DNA from: Rothia nasimurium
GTDB taxonomy: Bacteria > Actinomycetota > Actinomycetes > Actinomycetales > Micrococcaceae
Direction of reading: 5' to 3'
Assembly: GCF_014217215.1 (NCBI RefSeq)
Contig: NZ_CP056081.1
Span: 1 to 40,262 of the forward strand
DNA length: 40,262 nucleotides
A program made the translations under genes and the position numbers. Of the stretch, positions 1 to 8,131 are shown piece after piece; within the stretch, counting starts at the first letter, position 1; each line of letters opens with the position of its first letter. Below the pieces are notes generated by a model. That model was not told the origin of the DNA. It was given only the letters and a program-made list of their open reading frames with translations, and did no database searches.

Positions 1-1
1 G

Positions 2-730
2 GCCGGAACAGCTGCCGGTGAAGCGACTTTGGAGTCCTGCCTGACCCACACCTCAGGACTGCCTGCCACCGGCGGGGGAATCCGCTCAGCAGCCCGAGCG
101 CTCAGTGCTGTACTGACAGGTGGTGATCCACAACCCGAGAACCTCGCCGATCTGATGAACCAACTTCGCCGATCGCGTGTCCGTCATGCCGGGCGCTTCA
201 GCTACTCCAACCTCGCTGCCGCAGCATTGGGCCACGCGTTAGCGGCCGCCGACGGGGCGGACTACCCGACGCTGGTGCGAAACAGGCTGACGATACCGCT
301 GGGGTGTTCACGCCTGCGCGCTCAGCAACCTGCACAGCGAAACCTCCCGCATGACCTCAACGCTGTCACCGTGTGGGGCACTGACCAACTGCCCTGGACC
401 GGGCAAGGCTATGGACCGGCCGGAGGGATCAGGGGAAGCGCCCATGATTTCGCCACGGTCATGTCAACCCTTCTCGCCGATGACTGTGTCTACGAGGATG
501 CTTTCCGAGTGCGCTTCACTGATGACACTAAATCTGTCGCGGCGGGGTGGTTTGTTGAAGACAGATCCGATCGACCGCTGGTGTGGCACAACGGTTACGC
601 CTCCGGATTCGGCGCTCACATGGTGCTGGATCGCCAGCGCCGACGAGGGGCGTTCATCTCGGTGGTCAGCCCGTATCCCGACGCGGACATCGAGCCCGTC
701 GCGATGACAATGCTGGATGCGGCGGTGTAA
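2..730 (+). CDS. Beta-lactamase-family serine hydrolase, 5' end outside window
   Basis: The reading frame is open from base 2, so the gene starts upstream of the window and only the C-terminal part is here. The visible start reads ATLESCLTHTSGLPATGGG; the LTHTSGLP signature is typical of class C beta-lactamase/penicillin-binding-protein-like hydrolases and sits after the catalytic SxxK serine, which must lie outside. FSYSN (starting at base 197) matches the YSN/YxN catalytic motif, and VWHNGYASGFGAH near the end matches the HxG-type third motif. Such enzymes hydrolyse esters, D-amino peptides or beta-lactams; substrate cannot be told. High-GC codon use resembles an actinobacterial chromosome or plasmid backbone. 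Family assignment is fairly sure, exact function is not. Confidence 0.75.
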   Translation, partial: AGTAAGEATLESCLTHTSGLPATGGGIRSAARALSAVLTGGDPQPENLADLMNQLRRSRVRHAGRFSYSNLAAAALGHALAAADGADYPTLVRNRLTIPLGCSRLRAQQPAQRNLPHDLNAVTVWGTDQLPWTGQGYGPAGGIRGSAHDFATVMSTLLADDCVYEDAFRVRFTDDTKSVAAGWFVEDRSDRPLVWHNGYASGFGAHMVLDRQRRRGAFISVVSPYPDADIEPVAMTMLDAAV

Positions 731-775
731 GCGACATCCTCTGTACGAGGCCACGACGACAGCAGGACGTTCTCG

Positions 776-1183
776 TCAGTGCCCGAGGACCAGGGTGCTG
801 GCAGCAGCCTCAATGACATCGTCGGTGATGGTCTCCAACTCGTTGATCTTCAACACCCGCTTGATCTGGGGGAACAATCGCTCCACTACGCGGAAGTTGC
901 CGCGGGTCAGTCGCTCGATCGCGGCGATGGCTTGCGCATCTGTGAAGTCCTCCGGGTCCAGTTCTCTACCTAGGCGCTTGTAGTGCCGGTTCAGCACGAA
1001 CAGCAGCTCGTCTTTGCCCAGGGCACGGTAGCGATGAGAGAACCCAAGCCGGCTGAACAGCTGGGGGTAGTGCCGGAAGCGCTGGTCAACGGTTTCTCCG
1101 ACTAGTGGCGTAATGATCTTCTCGTGTGTGGCAGCAGACCACTTCGAGTGAGGCAGAGGTATCGAAAGGTAGACTGCGCGCAT
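776..1183 (-). pseudogene. C-terminal remnant of a TniB-like transposition AAA ATPase
   Basis: The 135-residue frame has the look of the C-terminal third of TniB/AAA transposition proteins: YRALGKDELLFVL, then FTDAQAIAAIERLTRGNFR and IKRVLKINELETIT with a closing VVEAA-like helix (DDVIEAAASTLVLG). The LTRGNFR..ERL..QI.RVL.IN pattern is the family's sensor-2/arginine-finger-side region. No Walker A or Walker B part exists in frame upstream, so the ATPase core is missing and the first ~20 residues (up to about HEKIIT) look like unrelated sequence joined by a deletion. I therefore call it a truncated remnant. It overlaps the divergent kinase gene by 2 bp, which supports a rearranged junction. 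Confidence 0.6.
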
Positions 1184-1745
1184 GCAGCAGACTCAGCCAC
1201 ACGTCATATGGATCAATGGTACGTTCGGTTCAGGCAAGACAACGGCAGCGAAGTTGTTGGCACAGAAAGTTCCCGGTGCGGTGATCGTGGACCCTGAAGA
1301 GATCGGGGCTCTTTTGAGGCCTGTTCTTCAGCCGGTGGTGCCAGTCCAGGACTTCCAGGAGTGGCCCGCGTGGAGGAAACTTGTGGCGTCTACGCTTAAC
1401 GCTATCCTCCGGGAGTTGCCGGAAGACAGCCCTATGATCATCGTTGTGCCTCAGACTGTGACGGTGGAGGACTATTGGTCGGAGATTACTTCAGACTTTG
1501 ATCCATCAATCCGACTCACGCCTGTGGTACTGAACATCGACCCGGTAGAACACCGACGCCGCGCAGAAGAAGACACCGAAGAGCCTAATGCTCTGCAATG
1601 GCGGCTGAACAATTTCCCAGTCTTTCAACAGTCGGCATGGCTCCAACGCGCGTTTACCGACATCGACGTTTCCTCGTTAACCCAAGAACAGACGGTCGCA
1701 GCTATCAGGGCGGTGGCGTTCCCTCCCGACCGTGAAGCCGTGTGA
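1182..1745 (+). CDS. P-loop nucleotide kinase-like protein (TmrB/zeta-toxin-like AAA_33 type)
   Basis: 187 residues. The N-terminus VIWINGTFGSGKTTAAKLL (residues 8-26) is a strong Walker A P-loop after a beta strand, in the arrangement seen in TmrB-like tunicamycin resistance proteins, chloramphenicol-phosphotransferase-like kinases and zeta-type kinases. VIVDPEEIGALLRP follows as a substrate-side DxE-type segment, and VEHRRRAEEDTEE resembles the lid region with basic residues. The most likely role is phosphoryl transfer to a small molecule, perhaps resistance or detoxification; the substrate is not evident. The gene lies between a transposase-ATPase remnant and a possible transposon end, so it could be transposon cargo. 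There is no clear ribosome binding site, and a leaderless start is possible. Confidence 0.6.
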   Translation: MQQTQPHVIWINGTFGSGKTTAAKLLAQKVPGAVIVDPEEIGALLRPVLQPVVPVQDFQEWPAWRKLVASTLNAILRELPEDSPMIIVVPQTVTVEDYWSEITSDFDPSIRLTPVVLNIDPVEHRRRAEEDTEEPNALQWRLNNFPVFQQSAWLQRAFTDIDVSSLTQEQTVAAIRAVAFPPDREAV

Positions 1746-2049
1746 GGGGCAGGGCACGATCGGATACAAAATCTCATGCCCCTTTGTGTAACGCGACCCC
1801 GTTTAAGATGACAGCTTTCGGTGCGATGTCGGGCCTGCACGCCACAGAGCGATCGCAGAACCACGCCATTTATCGATCACATTCACAACCCTGCCACCCA
1901 GATAACAACGTAAATTGAATCAATAGCTGCATTGCCCCACGGTATTCACAAGCAACATCTACAACCAGAATGGCCGACAACTTAACACACCCAACTCCCA
2001 ACCAAGTGCGTCAAGTCATGTCAAAATTTACAAATTCATAAACATTATC
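1746..2049. other. Intergenic region with possible transposon terminus
   Basis: No convincing gene. GC content falls sharply after about 1860, marking a change from high-GC sequence to the AT-richer element. On the minus strand a segment beginning TGTCATCTTAAACGGGG (read from 1813 downward) starts with TG and would be compatible with the end of a Mu/Tni-type transposon, consistent with the TniB remnant nearby. The matching opposite end was not found in the window, so this is inference only. Confidence 0.3.
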
Positions 2050-2073
2050 AACTCTATTACTTCTAATAGAGTT
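2050..2073. promoter_or_regulatory. Operator-like inverted repeat AACTCTATTA-CTTC-TAATAGAGTT
   Basis: Two perfect 10-bp arms separated by 4 bp. The half-site CTCTATTA recurs at several other intergenic places in the window (about 9265, 9452, 20990 and 22268), which marks it as a likely binding site of an element-encoded protein. It lies about 90 bp upstream of the promoter of the small membrane-peptide gene. Confidence 0.55.
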
Positions 2074-2158
2074 ATTTTAGAGCTAGATGAACACCAACTC
2101 TAAATGGTTAGCATTTCACAACAGTCCCATATTTTCCACCCAAACCAGCAGTAAAGCA

Positions 2159-2187
2159 TTGACCATTCTGGGAGTTTCCTGTATATT
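2159..2187 (+). promoter_or_regulatory. Sigma-70/SigA-type promoter of the 57-residue peptide gene
   Basis: -35 TTGACC (2159-2164), exact 17-bp spacer, -10 TATATT (2182-2187). Predicted start of transcription is near 2194, giving a leader of about 26 nt before the ATG at 2220. Confidence 0.65.
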
Positions 2188-2219
2188 TACTGATAGAACA
2201 CAAAATAAGGAAATTTACA

Positions 2220-2393
2220 ATGAAAATTGTATTAAGTTTGATAATGTATTTCGCCATCGCCATTGGTAATGGTTTTTGTACACTTGGACTAAATTATTCT
2301 TTTCAACTAAATGACCCAACTGTCTTGCTGTTTGCATTGCTACCATCCATATTTTTTTGGTTCGTTGCAATAATAATAAAGCCAAATGAATAA
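2220..2393 (+). CDS. Small two-helix membrane peptide, 57 residues
   Basis: Reads from ATG to TAA with 57 residues. It begins MKIVLSLIMYFAIAIGNGF (first hydrophobic helix, residues 3-25) and continues with LLFALLPSIFFWFVAIIIK (second helix, about 36-54), ending in a short charged tail KPNE. Both ends can thus lie on one side of the membrane in a hairpin. AAGGAA about 8 nt upstream is a good ribosome binding site, and the gene has its own consensus promoter and a perfect terminator, so it is a complete single-gene transcription unit. Function is unknown; small two-helix proteins on plasmids can be immunity proteins, toxins or stress peptides, or small EamA/EmrE-like fragments. Existence of the gene is much better supported than any role. 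Confidence 0.65.
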   Translation: MKIVLSLIMYFAIAIGNGFCTLGLNYSFQLNDPTVLLFALLPSIFFWFVAIIIKPNE

Positions 2394-2397
2394 AATC

Positions 2398-2427
2398 GAG
2401 GGGAAGTTATAAACTTCCCCTCTTTTT
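2398..2427 (+). terminator. Rho-independent terminator
   Basis: Perfect 11-bp arms GAGGGGAAGTT (2398-2408) and AACTTCCCCTC (2412-2422) with a 3-nt loop, followed by TTTTTC. It ends the small peptide unit starting at 2220. Read on the other strand it also has a T-rich tail and could serve the convergent restriction genes. Confidence 0.85.
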
Positions 2428-2468
2428 CACGCCCAAACACACCCCCTCAGCGCCAGAGCTGTTCCTCC

Positions 2469-5117
2469 CTAGAGCTGCCCCAGAATTCGGAGAAACTCAG
2501 ACATGGTGTGTGCGCCTTCCAATGGATTGACTCCATCTTGAAAAACCATAAAGTAGCGATACTTGCTACCTGCCATGTCAGCCCATTTTCGTCCGAGAGT
2601 GAGCTTTCGTCGGGAGTCATCGTTCTTGAGCTGCACCCCCTTGGGCTCAACGATAACAACAGTGCCGCTCTCCGTCATTACAATAAAGTCCGGGTAGTGG
2701 TTAAGCGGCCCGTTGATACAAAACCCCTTGCGTTCAATATTCCGGTGCCACCAACGAACATTTTCCAAGCTGGAAAAACGGGCAGCGAAGTCCATCTCGT
2801 CCTTGTTCATCCGGTCTTCAGCCTCGTAGAGAGAGCCACCGATAAGCGAGCTCGAATGAACGGGTTGAATTACCGCTGGTAAGGAATAAAACTCCCGCAC
2901 ATCAACGCGCCGGGTCTCTATATCCTCGTAAAACTTCTTGAACTTATGCTCTTGAAGTAAACCATGAACTTTCTGTTTGATCTTATCTGCAACAGCATTC
3001 GGGTGTTCCTGATAAACCAATAACTCCTCAACACCGAAGGCACCCACCACACGATCAATATACTGTCGCAGATCAGAATCAATGATTGCGTCAATCGGCT
3101 TAAGTCGCTGATAAATCGCATCTGCAGCGTTCCTTCTTTGGCCTTCAACACTAAGTTTCGAAAAGTGCTCACGCATGAACCGTTGATCTGCAGCGCTCAT
3201 GCGAAAAGCCTTGGGAACATCAGAATTATTGCTAACATCTAGGCGATACATTTGCTCATCAGCTGTAGTAAGATCCAAGTCGATATCTTTACTAAGCAAG
3301 TTGAAATCTGCCGCCAGAGCTTCATGCCGCAGTAAGTCAAAATCATCGTCACTGGTTGAGAACAAAGCAGACGATGGAGCTTTTATGACGAACTGAGGCA
3401 ACTTGAGCGTCTTGAGATCGCTGTCGAATTCTCTGTTAACTCGATAAGTTTCCACTACACCTTCCAAGTCTGTAGGAACAAAGATATCTCCTAAGCTGAC
3501 CGCTTCATCAGCCTCTTGTTCGTATGAGTTTCCTTGCTGCTGCGCTTGTTCCAACATTGCAACGAGACCATCTGACGCTGGAGCTTCGTCAACAGTTTCT
3601 TTAGGTTCACGCTTTTCTAAAATTTCTGCGACTTGATTTTCATCGAAGTCCAGGAATTCTTCTACCTCGTCGTCCGACGCTTGTGCCTCCAGAGACGGCA
3701 GCTCGGGCTGATTTATTGGCTGTTGGGATTGATTGAAGGTGATTTGTTCTTGATCTGCAGCTCGGAAGTCACGTTTTGAAAAGCCCGCGCTGTTAAGGCC
3801 AGAAATGATCTGGTTAAGAGTTGCATTGAAATCATTTGAAGATGTCAGCACATAACTCATGTTCAGCAGCTGACTGCGTTGTTTAGCCGCATGAGGCTGA
3901 CGCAGCACACGCCCAAGGATCTGCTCAACGTCTACTTGACTAGTCTTGTTTGCTAAGGAAGCGAGGACGTAGGCAAACGGACAATCCCAGCCTTCTTTCA
4001 GAGCATTGACGGTGATAATAAAGCGGATTGGGCAATCCTCACTCATCAAGTCCACACCCTTGAGCTCATTAATGTTTGCTGTCTTGATAGCGATTTGGTT
4101 ATCAGGGATGCCTATCTTGACTAGCTTTTCGCGTAGCTTCTCAAATGATGTAGCGTCCTCACCGGTTTTGGGCTGGGCCTGGAACAAGACGATGGGTCGA
4201 ATATACCGTCCACTGGTTTTACGTTGCTGCTCGGCTGCGACTTCGAGTGAGTTCCGTAGGTCGATTGCGTCAGTGATTACTTCAGTTTGGTTTGATCGGT
4301 TATAAGCGATTACCGGGAGCTTCACCATGTTTTCGCTCTTCAAAGCGAGCGCATCGACATAGGAGATGACGTTGGCTTGTTTCTTCGGAGTCGCAGTTAG
4401 ATCCAGGATGAAAGCGGGGTTGAAGTCCACCAACATCTTGTGGCTTAGGTCGCTGACTGCATGGTGGGATTCATCGACTATTACGACAGGGTTTAGTTGG
4501 TTGATTATTTGGAATAATGCGGTCTTGTCGGCGTTATCGATAGGTTGTTCTGGGGTTCCGAGAGCGGTGGCGAAGGATGCTAGATTTCCGTTAGCTTGGT
4601 ATGCTTTGCGTCCTTCTTTGCTGCGAGCGCGGAATGAGTCGTATGAGAGCACCATAACCGATAGTTGTTCAGCTACGGTTGCTGGGCTGAAGTTCTTGCC
4701 GCTCAGGAGATCTTCCTTTGAGTAAACCTCGACCCGTCCGTTGAAGTCTGCGTTGAGTTTCTGACGGTAGGGGTGAGCGGGGTTCTTTAGGGCTGCAAGG
4801 GTTTGGGTGAGAATTGAGTCGGATGGTACGAGCCAGACTACTGCTTGCCTGCGCGTAGTTGGGAGGGCCTGGAATATAGGCTTTATTGAAGCGCAGGCTA
4901 GGAATGTTTTGCCTCCGCCTGTTGGGACTTTGTAACAGACGTGTGGTACGCCGTCGATGATATTTTGGTAGCCCTGCATACCATTTTTGCCGACGGCGAT
5001 TTGGCGAGAGGCCCAGTACGCCGCGAATGATTCACTAAGGGTGGAATGTTCGTTGAGATGGGTGAGGTAGTCAGAGAGATCTGTGATCACCCGTTTTTGG
5101 TATTTTTTTAGTTCCAT
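2469..5117 (-). CDS. res: Type III restriction endonuclease subunit (Res)
   Basis: 882 residues. SF2 helicase/translocase part: Walker A VPTGGGKT (residues 64-71), DESHH box (about 216-220), LTATPKK (motif III) and EQILGRVLRQPHAA (motif VI, arginine fingers). The C-terminal nuclease has PDF...VVIVEPKG, with D810, E824 and K826 as the PD-(D/E)xK triad typical of type III Res proteins. The protein forms a complex with Mod, moves along DNA using ATP and cleaves near unmodified sites. All key motifs are intact and length fits the family, so it is probably active. The gene follows mod after 15 bp on the same strand, as usual for an operon. The ATG start has upstream AGGAGC (about 8 nt) as ribosome binding site. 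Confidence 0.93.
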   Translation of the reverse strand: MELKKYQKRVITDLSDYLTHLNEHSTLSESFAAYWASRQIAVGKNGMQGYQNIIDGVPHVCYKVPTGGGKTFLACASIKPIFQALPTTRRQAVVWLVPSDSILTQTLAALKNPAHPYRQKLNADFNGRVEVYSKEDLLSGKNFSPATVAEQLSVMVLSYDSFRARSKEGRKAYQANGNLASFATALGTPEQPIDNADKTALFQIINQLNPVVIVDESHHAVSDLSHKMLVDFNPAFILDLTATPKKQANVISYVDALALKSENMVKLPVIAYNRSNQTEVITDAIDLRNSLEVAAEQQRKTSGRYIRPIVLFQAQPKTGEDATSFEKLREKLVKIGIPDNQIAIKTANINELKGVDLMSEDCPIRFIITVNALKEGWDCPFAYVLASLANKTSQVDVEQILGRVLRQPHAAKQRSQLLNMSYVLTSSNDFNATLNQIISGLNSAGFSKRDFRAADQEQITFNQSQQPINQPELPSLEAQASDDEVEEFLDFDENQVAEILEKREPKETVDEAPASDGLVAMLEQAQQQGNSYEQEADEAVSLGDIFVPTDLEGVVETYRVNREFDSDLKTLKLPQFVIKAPSSALFSTSDDDFDLLRHEALAADFNLLSKDIDLDLTTADEQMYRLDVSNNSDVPKAFRMSAADQRFMREHFSKLSVEGQRRNAADAIYQRLKPIDAIIDSDLRQYIDRVVGAFGVEELLVYQEHPNAVADKIKQKVHGLLQEHKFKKFYEDIETRRVDVREFYSLPAVIQPVHSSSLIGGSLYEAEDRMNKDEMDFAARFSSLENVRWWHRNIERKGFCINGPLNHYPDFIVMTESGTVVIVEPKGVQLKNDDSRRKLTLGRKWADMAGSKYRYFMVFQDGVNPLEGAHTMSEFLRILGQL

Positions 5118-5132
5118 GTGTGTGCTCCTGAG

Positions 5133-7097
5133 CTAGAGACGGGTGATGTCCCGGGGGATTTTCTTGAAGGTGATGTTGAGGGCTGCTAGTTCTTGGTCAC
5201 TAAGAAGGCAGGTGTCAGCGTAGATTACGTAGGTTTCAGCCCTGCAATTTTCAGGGAGAGTGGCTAGGTAGTCACGGTTGAGTGTTGTGGCTTTTTCTTG
5301 GTCGTAGGCAAAAAAGTAGGAGATATCTGCGGTGGACCGGCCGAGGAAGTCTGAGTGTACAGTTGAGCTGGTGGCGTTGTAGTTTTCCCTGGTTTCGGTA
5401 AACCAGATGTACTCTCGTATTTTTTCGAGGGGGACGGCGGGGTTCAGTTCTTCACCAGTGAGAAGAGGCCGGCCTAGCTCATAGTAGGAGAAGGAACCGC
5501 CTGTCCCTGATACATCCTGGTCATGGTGGTTTTCTGCGATGACTTGAAGAGAGGTAGAGCCGGTTTTTCCGTTGACAGTAGTGACGAGCTTGGGCTTGCT
5601 GACTTTGGTGTAGGTGCCCTGTGCTTCTTCAGCAATTTTGGTTGCTTCGTCAAAAAGTTCTTGGCCTTTTTTGAGGGCTGCAGTGGTGAGTTTTTTGTCG
5701 AAGAGAATCTTTGTTTCGATTTGCTGGTTTTTGTAGCCGGTGATTGTTCGTTTGACGCGTTCAGCGGTTACGGTATCTGCGTAGTCACCGAGCTCTACCA
5801 GGATGAATGAACGGTTGCCTTGGTCTTTGGCGTTGAGGTTGAGGACTGCTTGGCCGGTGGTTCCTGACCCTGCGAAAGAATCGAGGACGATGTCACCTGG
5901 CTTGGTAGCAATGGCTAGTACACGTTCAATGAGCCTGGTGGGCTTTGGGGTATCGAAAGCGACTCGGCCGTCAAAGATAGCGCGGATTTCTTTCTTGGCT
6001 TCATCTGTGTGTCCTGCAACTTCATAGGACCAGAAGTTAGTGGGGAGGGCACCACCGACTGAACTGAGGTAGGTTTTACGTGCAACTCCGCCTTTGCCAC
6101 CTTTCGTAAAGAAAAAGCGAGGCCAAGGGCCACTATCATAAATTCGTTGAGCTTCCTGTTGAGCTTCATGCAACGGCTTTTTGAGCATAATGCCTAGGAC
6201 ATCTTTTTTGATTTCGGCTACGGGTACACCGCAAACCTCTGCACGCTTCTCCGCATCGTTCAGGTCGCGGAGCTCGTAGTCTCCCCAGCCTGAAAAGATT
6301 CTGAACATTTCAGTTTGCTGATATCTCCAACAGTTTCCTGTTCCTGGATAGATAAGCTCACCTGTAAAAGGGTGTTGGATGGCATACACCATGCCTTGGT
6401 GAGTAGAGGCTCCTGGTGCGAATGCATCAGAGCTACGCCAAGGACTCATATCATTGTCTGGATTCTTATACTTAGCATCCATCTCGGCTGTACGATCCAG
6501 CTTGCCAGGATTCCAGCCCGGCTCCTTGGAGTAGACCAGCAGGTGTTCTACCTCTGCGGGAATACCCTTGGAATCGTTGCGGGTGGAGTAGGTACGTTGC
6601 CAAGATATATTTGCGACGAAGCAGCGTCTTCCAAAAATCTCGTCACACACCAGCTGGAGATGGGCCAGTTCGTGATCATCGATGGAGATAAATATAGACC
6701 CGGTCGGTGCAAGCAGGCGTTGCAGTAAGCGGAGCCTGGGGTACATCATGGTGAGCCACTTGTCGTGGCGGGAGAGGTCTTCGCCTTCCTTGCCGACGAC
6801 CTCACCTAGCCACTTTTTGATGCGGGGGTCATTGACGCTATCGCTGTAGATCCAGCCCTCGTTGCCGGTGTTGTAGGGAGGGTCAATATAGATACAGTTG
6901 ATCTTCCCCTCGTACTGGGGGAGTAAGGCTTTCAGGGCTTCAAGATTATCGCCTTTGATAATCATGTTCTTGGAGCCGTTATCATCTTCGCGTTGGCCGG
7001 AGTCGTCAAATGAGTATTTACGATCCAGGACACGGAAAGGCACGTCAAGGTGATGGGTGATTACTTTGTCCTTACCAACCCAGTTTAGTTCTGGCAT
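5133..7097 (-). CDS. mod: Type III DNA adenine methyltransferase (Mod)
   Basis: 654 residues from the chosen start MPELNWVGKDKV, which is the usual N-terminus of this family; GAGG lies 6 nt upstream, better than for the ATG four codons earlier. DPPYNTG (residues 72-78) is the catalytic motif IV, and FAGSG (about 408-412) is the AdoMet-binding motif I; the order IV before I defines the beta class. The region between about residues 150 and 380 is the likely target-recognition domain. Mod methylates adenine in a short asymmetric site and provides specificity for Res, encoded directly downstream. Both genes appear intact. The recognition sequence cannot be read from the protein. Confidence 0.93.
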   Translation of the reverse strand: MPELNWVGKDKVITHHLDVPFRVLDRKYSFDDSGQREDDNGSKNMIIKGDNLEALKALLPQYEGKINCIYIDPPYNTGNEGWIYSDSVNDPRIKKWLGEVVGKEGEDLSRHDKWLTMMYPRLRLLQRLLAPTGSIFISIDDHELAHLQLVCDEIFGRRCFVANISWQRTYSTRNDSKGIPAEVEHLLVYSKEPGWNPGKLDRTAEMDAKYKNPDNDMSPWRSSDAFAPGASTHQGMVYAIQHPFTGELIYPGTGNCWRYQQTEMFRIFSGWGDYELRDLNDAEKRAEVCGVPVAEIKKDVLGIMLKKPLHEAQQEAQRIYDSGPWPRFFFTKGGKGGVARKTYLSSVGGALPTNFWSYEVAGHTDEAKKEIRAIFDGRVAFDTPKPTRLIERVLAIATKPGDIVLDSFAGSGTTGQAVLNLNAKDQGNRSFILVELGDYADTVTAERVKRTITGYKNQQIETKILFDKKLTTAALKKGQELFDEATKIAEEAQGTYTKVSKPKLVTTVNGKTGSTSLQVIAENHHDQDVSGTGGSFSYYELGRPLLTGEELNPAVPLEKIREYIWFTETRENYNATSSTVHSDFLGRSTADISYFFAYDQEKATTLNRDYLATLPENCRAETYVIYADTCLLSDQELAALNITFKKIPRDITRL

Positions 7098-7138
7098 GTC
7101 GTGCCTCATTTAACTTTCTACTTCGTTATGGTCATCGT

Positions 7139-7282
7139 CTACGCAGTTTGAGTGAACCCATATTTCAATCGCTGACCCCATTTCAAACTTCCGTTACGGA
7201 CGATGCGGTCATAAGAAACAGGGGATCGCGCTGCGAGATCTTCGGGAAGATTAGAGAAATAGTCTTCTTCGCTGGTGTCCAT
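7139..7282 (-). CDS. Possible small ORF ahead of mod, 47 residues
   Basis: Reads MDTSEEDYFSNLPEDLAARS at the start and ends KYGFTQTA, followed by a stop 41 bp before mod on the same strand. GGAG lies just upstream of a doubled ATG (7283-7285 and 7280-7282), so the start is plausible at either. The composition (acidic N-terminal half, basic second half) looks protein-like rather than random, and the position suggests a first gene of the restriction-modification operon, perhaps a regulator or a remnant of a longer protein. I do not recognise a family. Confidence 0.4.
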   Translation of the reverse strand: MDTSEEDYFSNLPEDLAARSPVSYDRIVRNGSLKWGQRLKYGFTQTA

Positions 7283-7509
7283 CATGCTCCGGTAGCTTGA
7301 TTATCTCATGCAGCTAGGAGCCAGCACACATGAGTCTTCAGCGAATCCAATCGCTCTAAGTGCAGGTAACGAGAGAAGACAAGAAACAACCTCATGCTAC
7401 GCAATTGAGCATCTCATCGTATTGGGAGAAGTAACAGGTTGTCCGTCTGTTTGTCCTCTAGACCGGAGTACATCACGCCGTATCCTTCACTATCAAAGTT
7501 TTCCTCTTT

Positions 7510-7530
7510 TATTGCACTATTGGTGTAATA
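7510..7530. promoter_or_regulatory. Operator copy 1, TATTGCAC-N5-GTGTAATA
   Basis: Near-perfect inverted repeat with a single mismatch between arms; same architecture and spacing as the perfect copy 109 bp further on. Likely bound by one of the HTH proteins encoded downstream. Confidence 0.55.
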
Positions 7531-7613
7531 AAATAGGGTAATATGGGCTACCATCAAGGCCTGAAGATTTTTACGTAAGGTCCTACATCTTAGGCCTATC
7601 AACACACAGACCC

Positions 7614-7643
7614 TTGCATATTGCACCTTTAGTGCAATACAAT
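7614..7643 (+). promoter_or_regulatory. Promoter overlapping operator copy 2 (TATTGCAC-N5-GTGCAATA)
   Basis: Perfect 8-bp arms with a 5-bp spacer at 7619-7639. A candidate -35 TTGCAT (7614-7619) and -10 TACAAT (7638-7643), 18 bp apart, bracket the palindrome, so a bound protein would block RNA polymerase. This fits autorepression of the HTH gene pair starting at 7739, with a leader of about 90 nt. Confidence 0.55.
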
Positions 7644-7738
7644 GAAATCACCCTGACCCTCTTTGGCCCAAACCATTCCGAACCCAATGAGTAGGAGTTC
7701 GGGGCCAAAAGTACATATGAGAGAGTGCTTCAAAGCCC

Positions 7739-8128
7739 ATGACCAGCCCTTACTTTCGAACAGCTCGAATTGCCCTCGGACTCACCGCTGCAGAAATCGG
7801 TGAGCGAGTAGATAAATCTTTACGCACCGTGCGCCTATATGATTCCGGCAAACTAGATCCGTCCCCTGAAGCCCTATCTGCTACAACTAATCTTGTCTCG
7901 GACATGGCCCAGAAGCTAGAGCCTTACATCAATACTCGCAGCGGCAGCCATAGAACCTTCACACTCTACGACTACCAAAACGAAGAGCACTTTCGCGATG
8001 AGGTTGGTGATGAATACGAAGGTTGGACACTAGGGCAGTACCGAACTTTCCTGGGGCATCTCATTGTGCTCCTAGAAGCAAAGGGTCTCTCTTATCAGCT
8101 TGTTCAGAAGGAACAGAAGGAAAGCTAG
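7739..8128 (+). CDS. HTH regulator (XRE/DUF1870-like), first of a pair
   Basis: 129 residues. The N-terminal helix-turn-helix reads ARIALGLTAAEIGERVDKSLRTVRLYDSG (residues 8-36), an XRE/Aca2-like DNA-binding fold. The C-terminal half (TLYDYQNEEHFRDEVGDEYEGWTLG onward) has the acidic and aromatic character of DUF1870-like proteins and may dimerise. It probably represses its own promoter through the 21-bp palindromes upstream. The next gene starts 3 bp after its stop, so the two are translated together. Related small HTH proteins act as anti-CRISPR-associated or plasmid copy/transfer regulators; the exact role here is open. Confidence 0.65.
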   Translation: MTSPYFRTARIALGLTAAEIGERVDKSLRTVRLYDSGKLDPSPEALSATTNLVSDMAQKLEPYINTRSGSHRTFTLYDYQNEEHFRDEVGDEYEGWTLGQYRTFLGHLIVLLEAKGLSYQLVQKEQKES

Positions 8129-8131
8129 GCT

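Larger units (their letters stand above)
7286..7738. other. Regulatory intergenic region between the mod operon and HTH genes
   Basis: About 450 bp without a convincing gene. It contains two copies of a 21-bp palindromic operator (7510-7530 and 7619-7639) and a promoter overlapping the second copy. Short frames crossing it lack ribosome binding sites and cut across these sites. Confidence 0.5.

Noticed and set aside
2087-2269. 60-residue ORF overlapping the small membrane-peptide gene
   Set aside because: It lies across the promoter and the start of the better supported 2220 gene and has no ribosome binding site.
7308-7541. 77-residue ORF in the regulatory region before the HTH pair
   Set aside because: It overlaps operator copy 1, has no ribosome binding site and no protein-like pattern.
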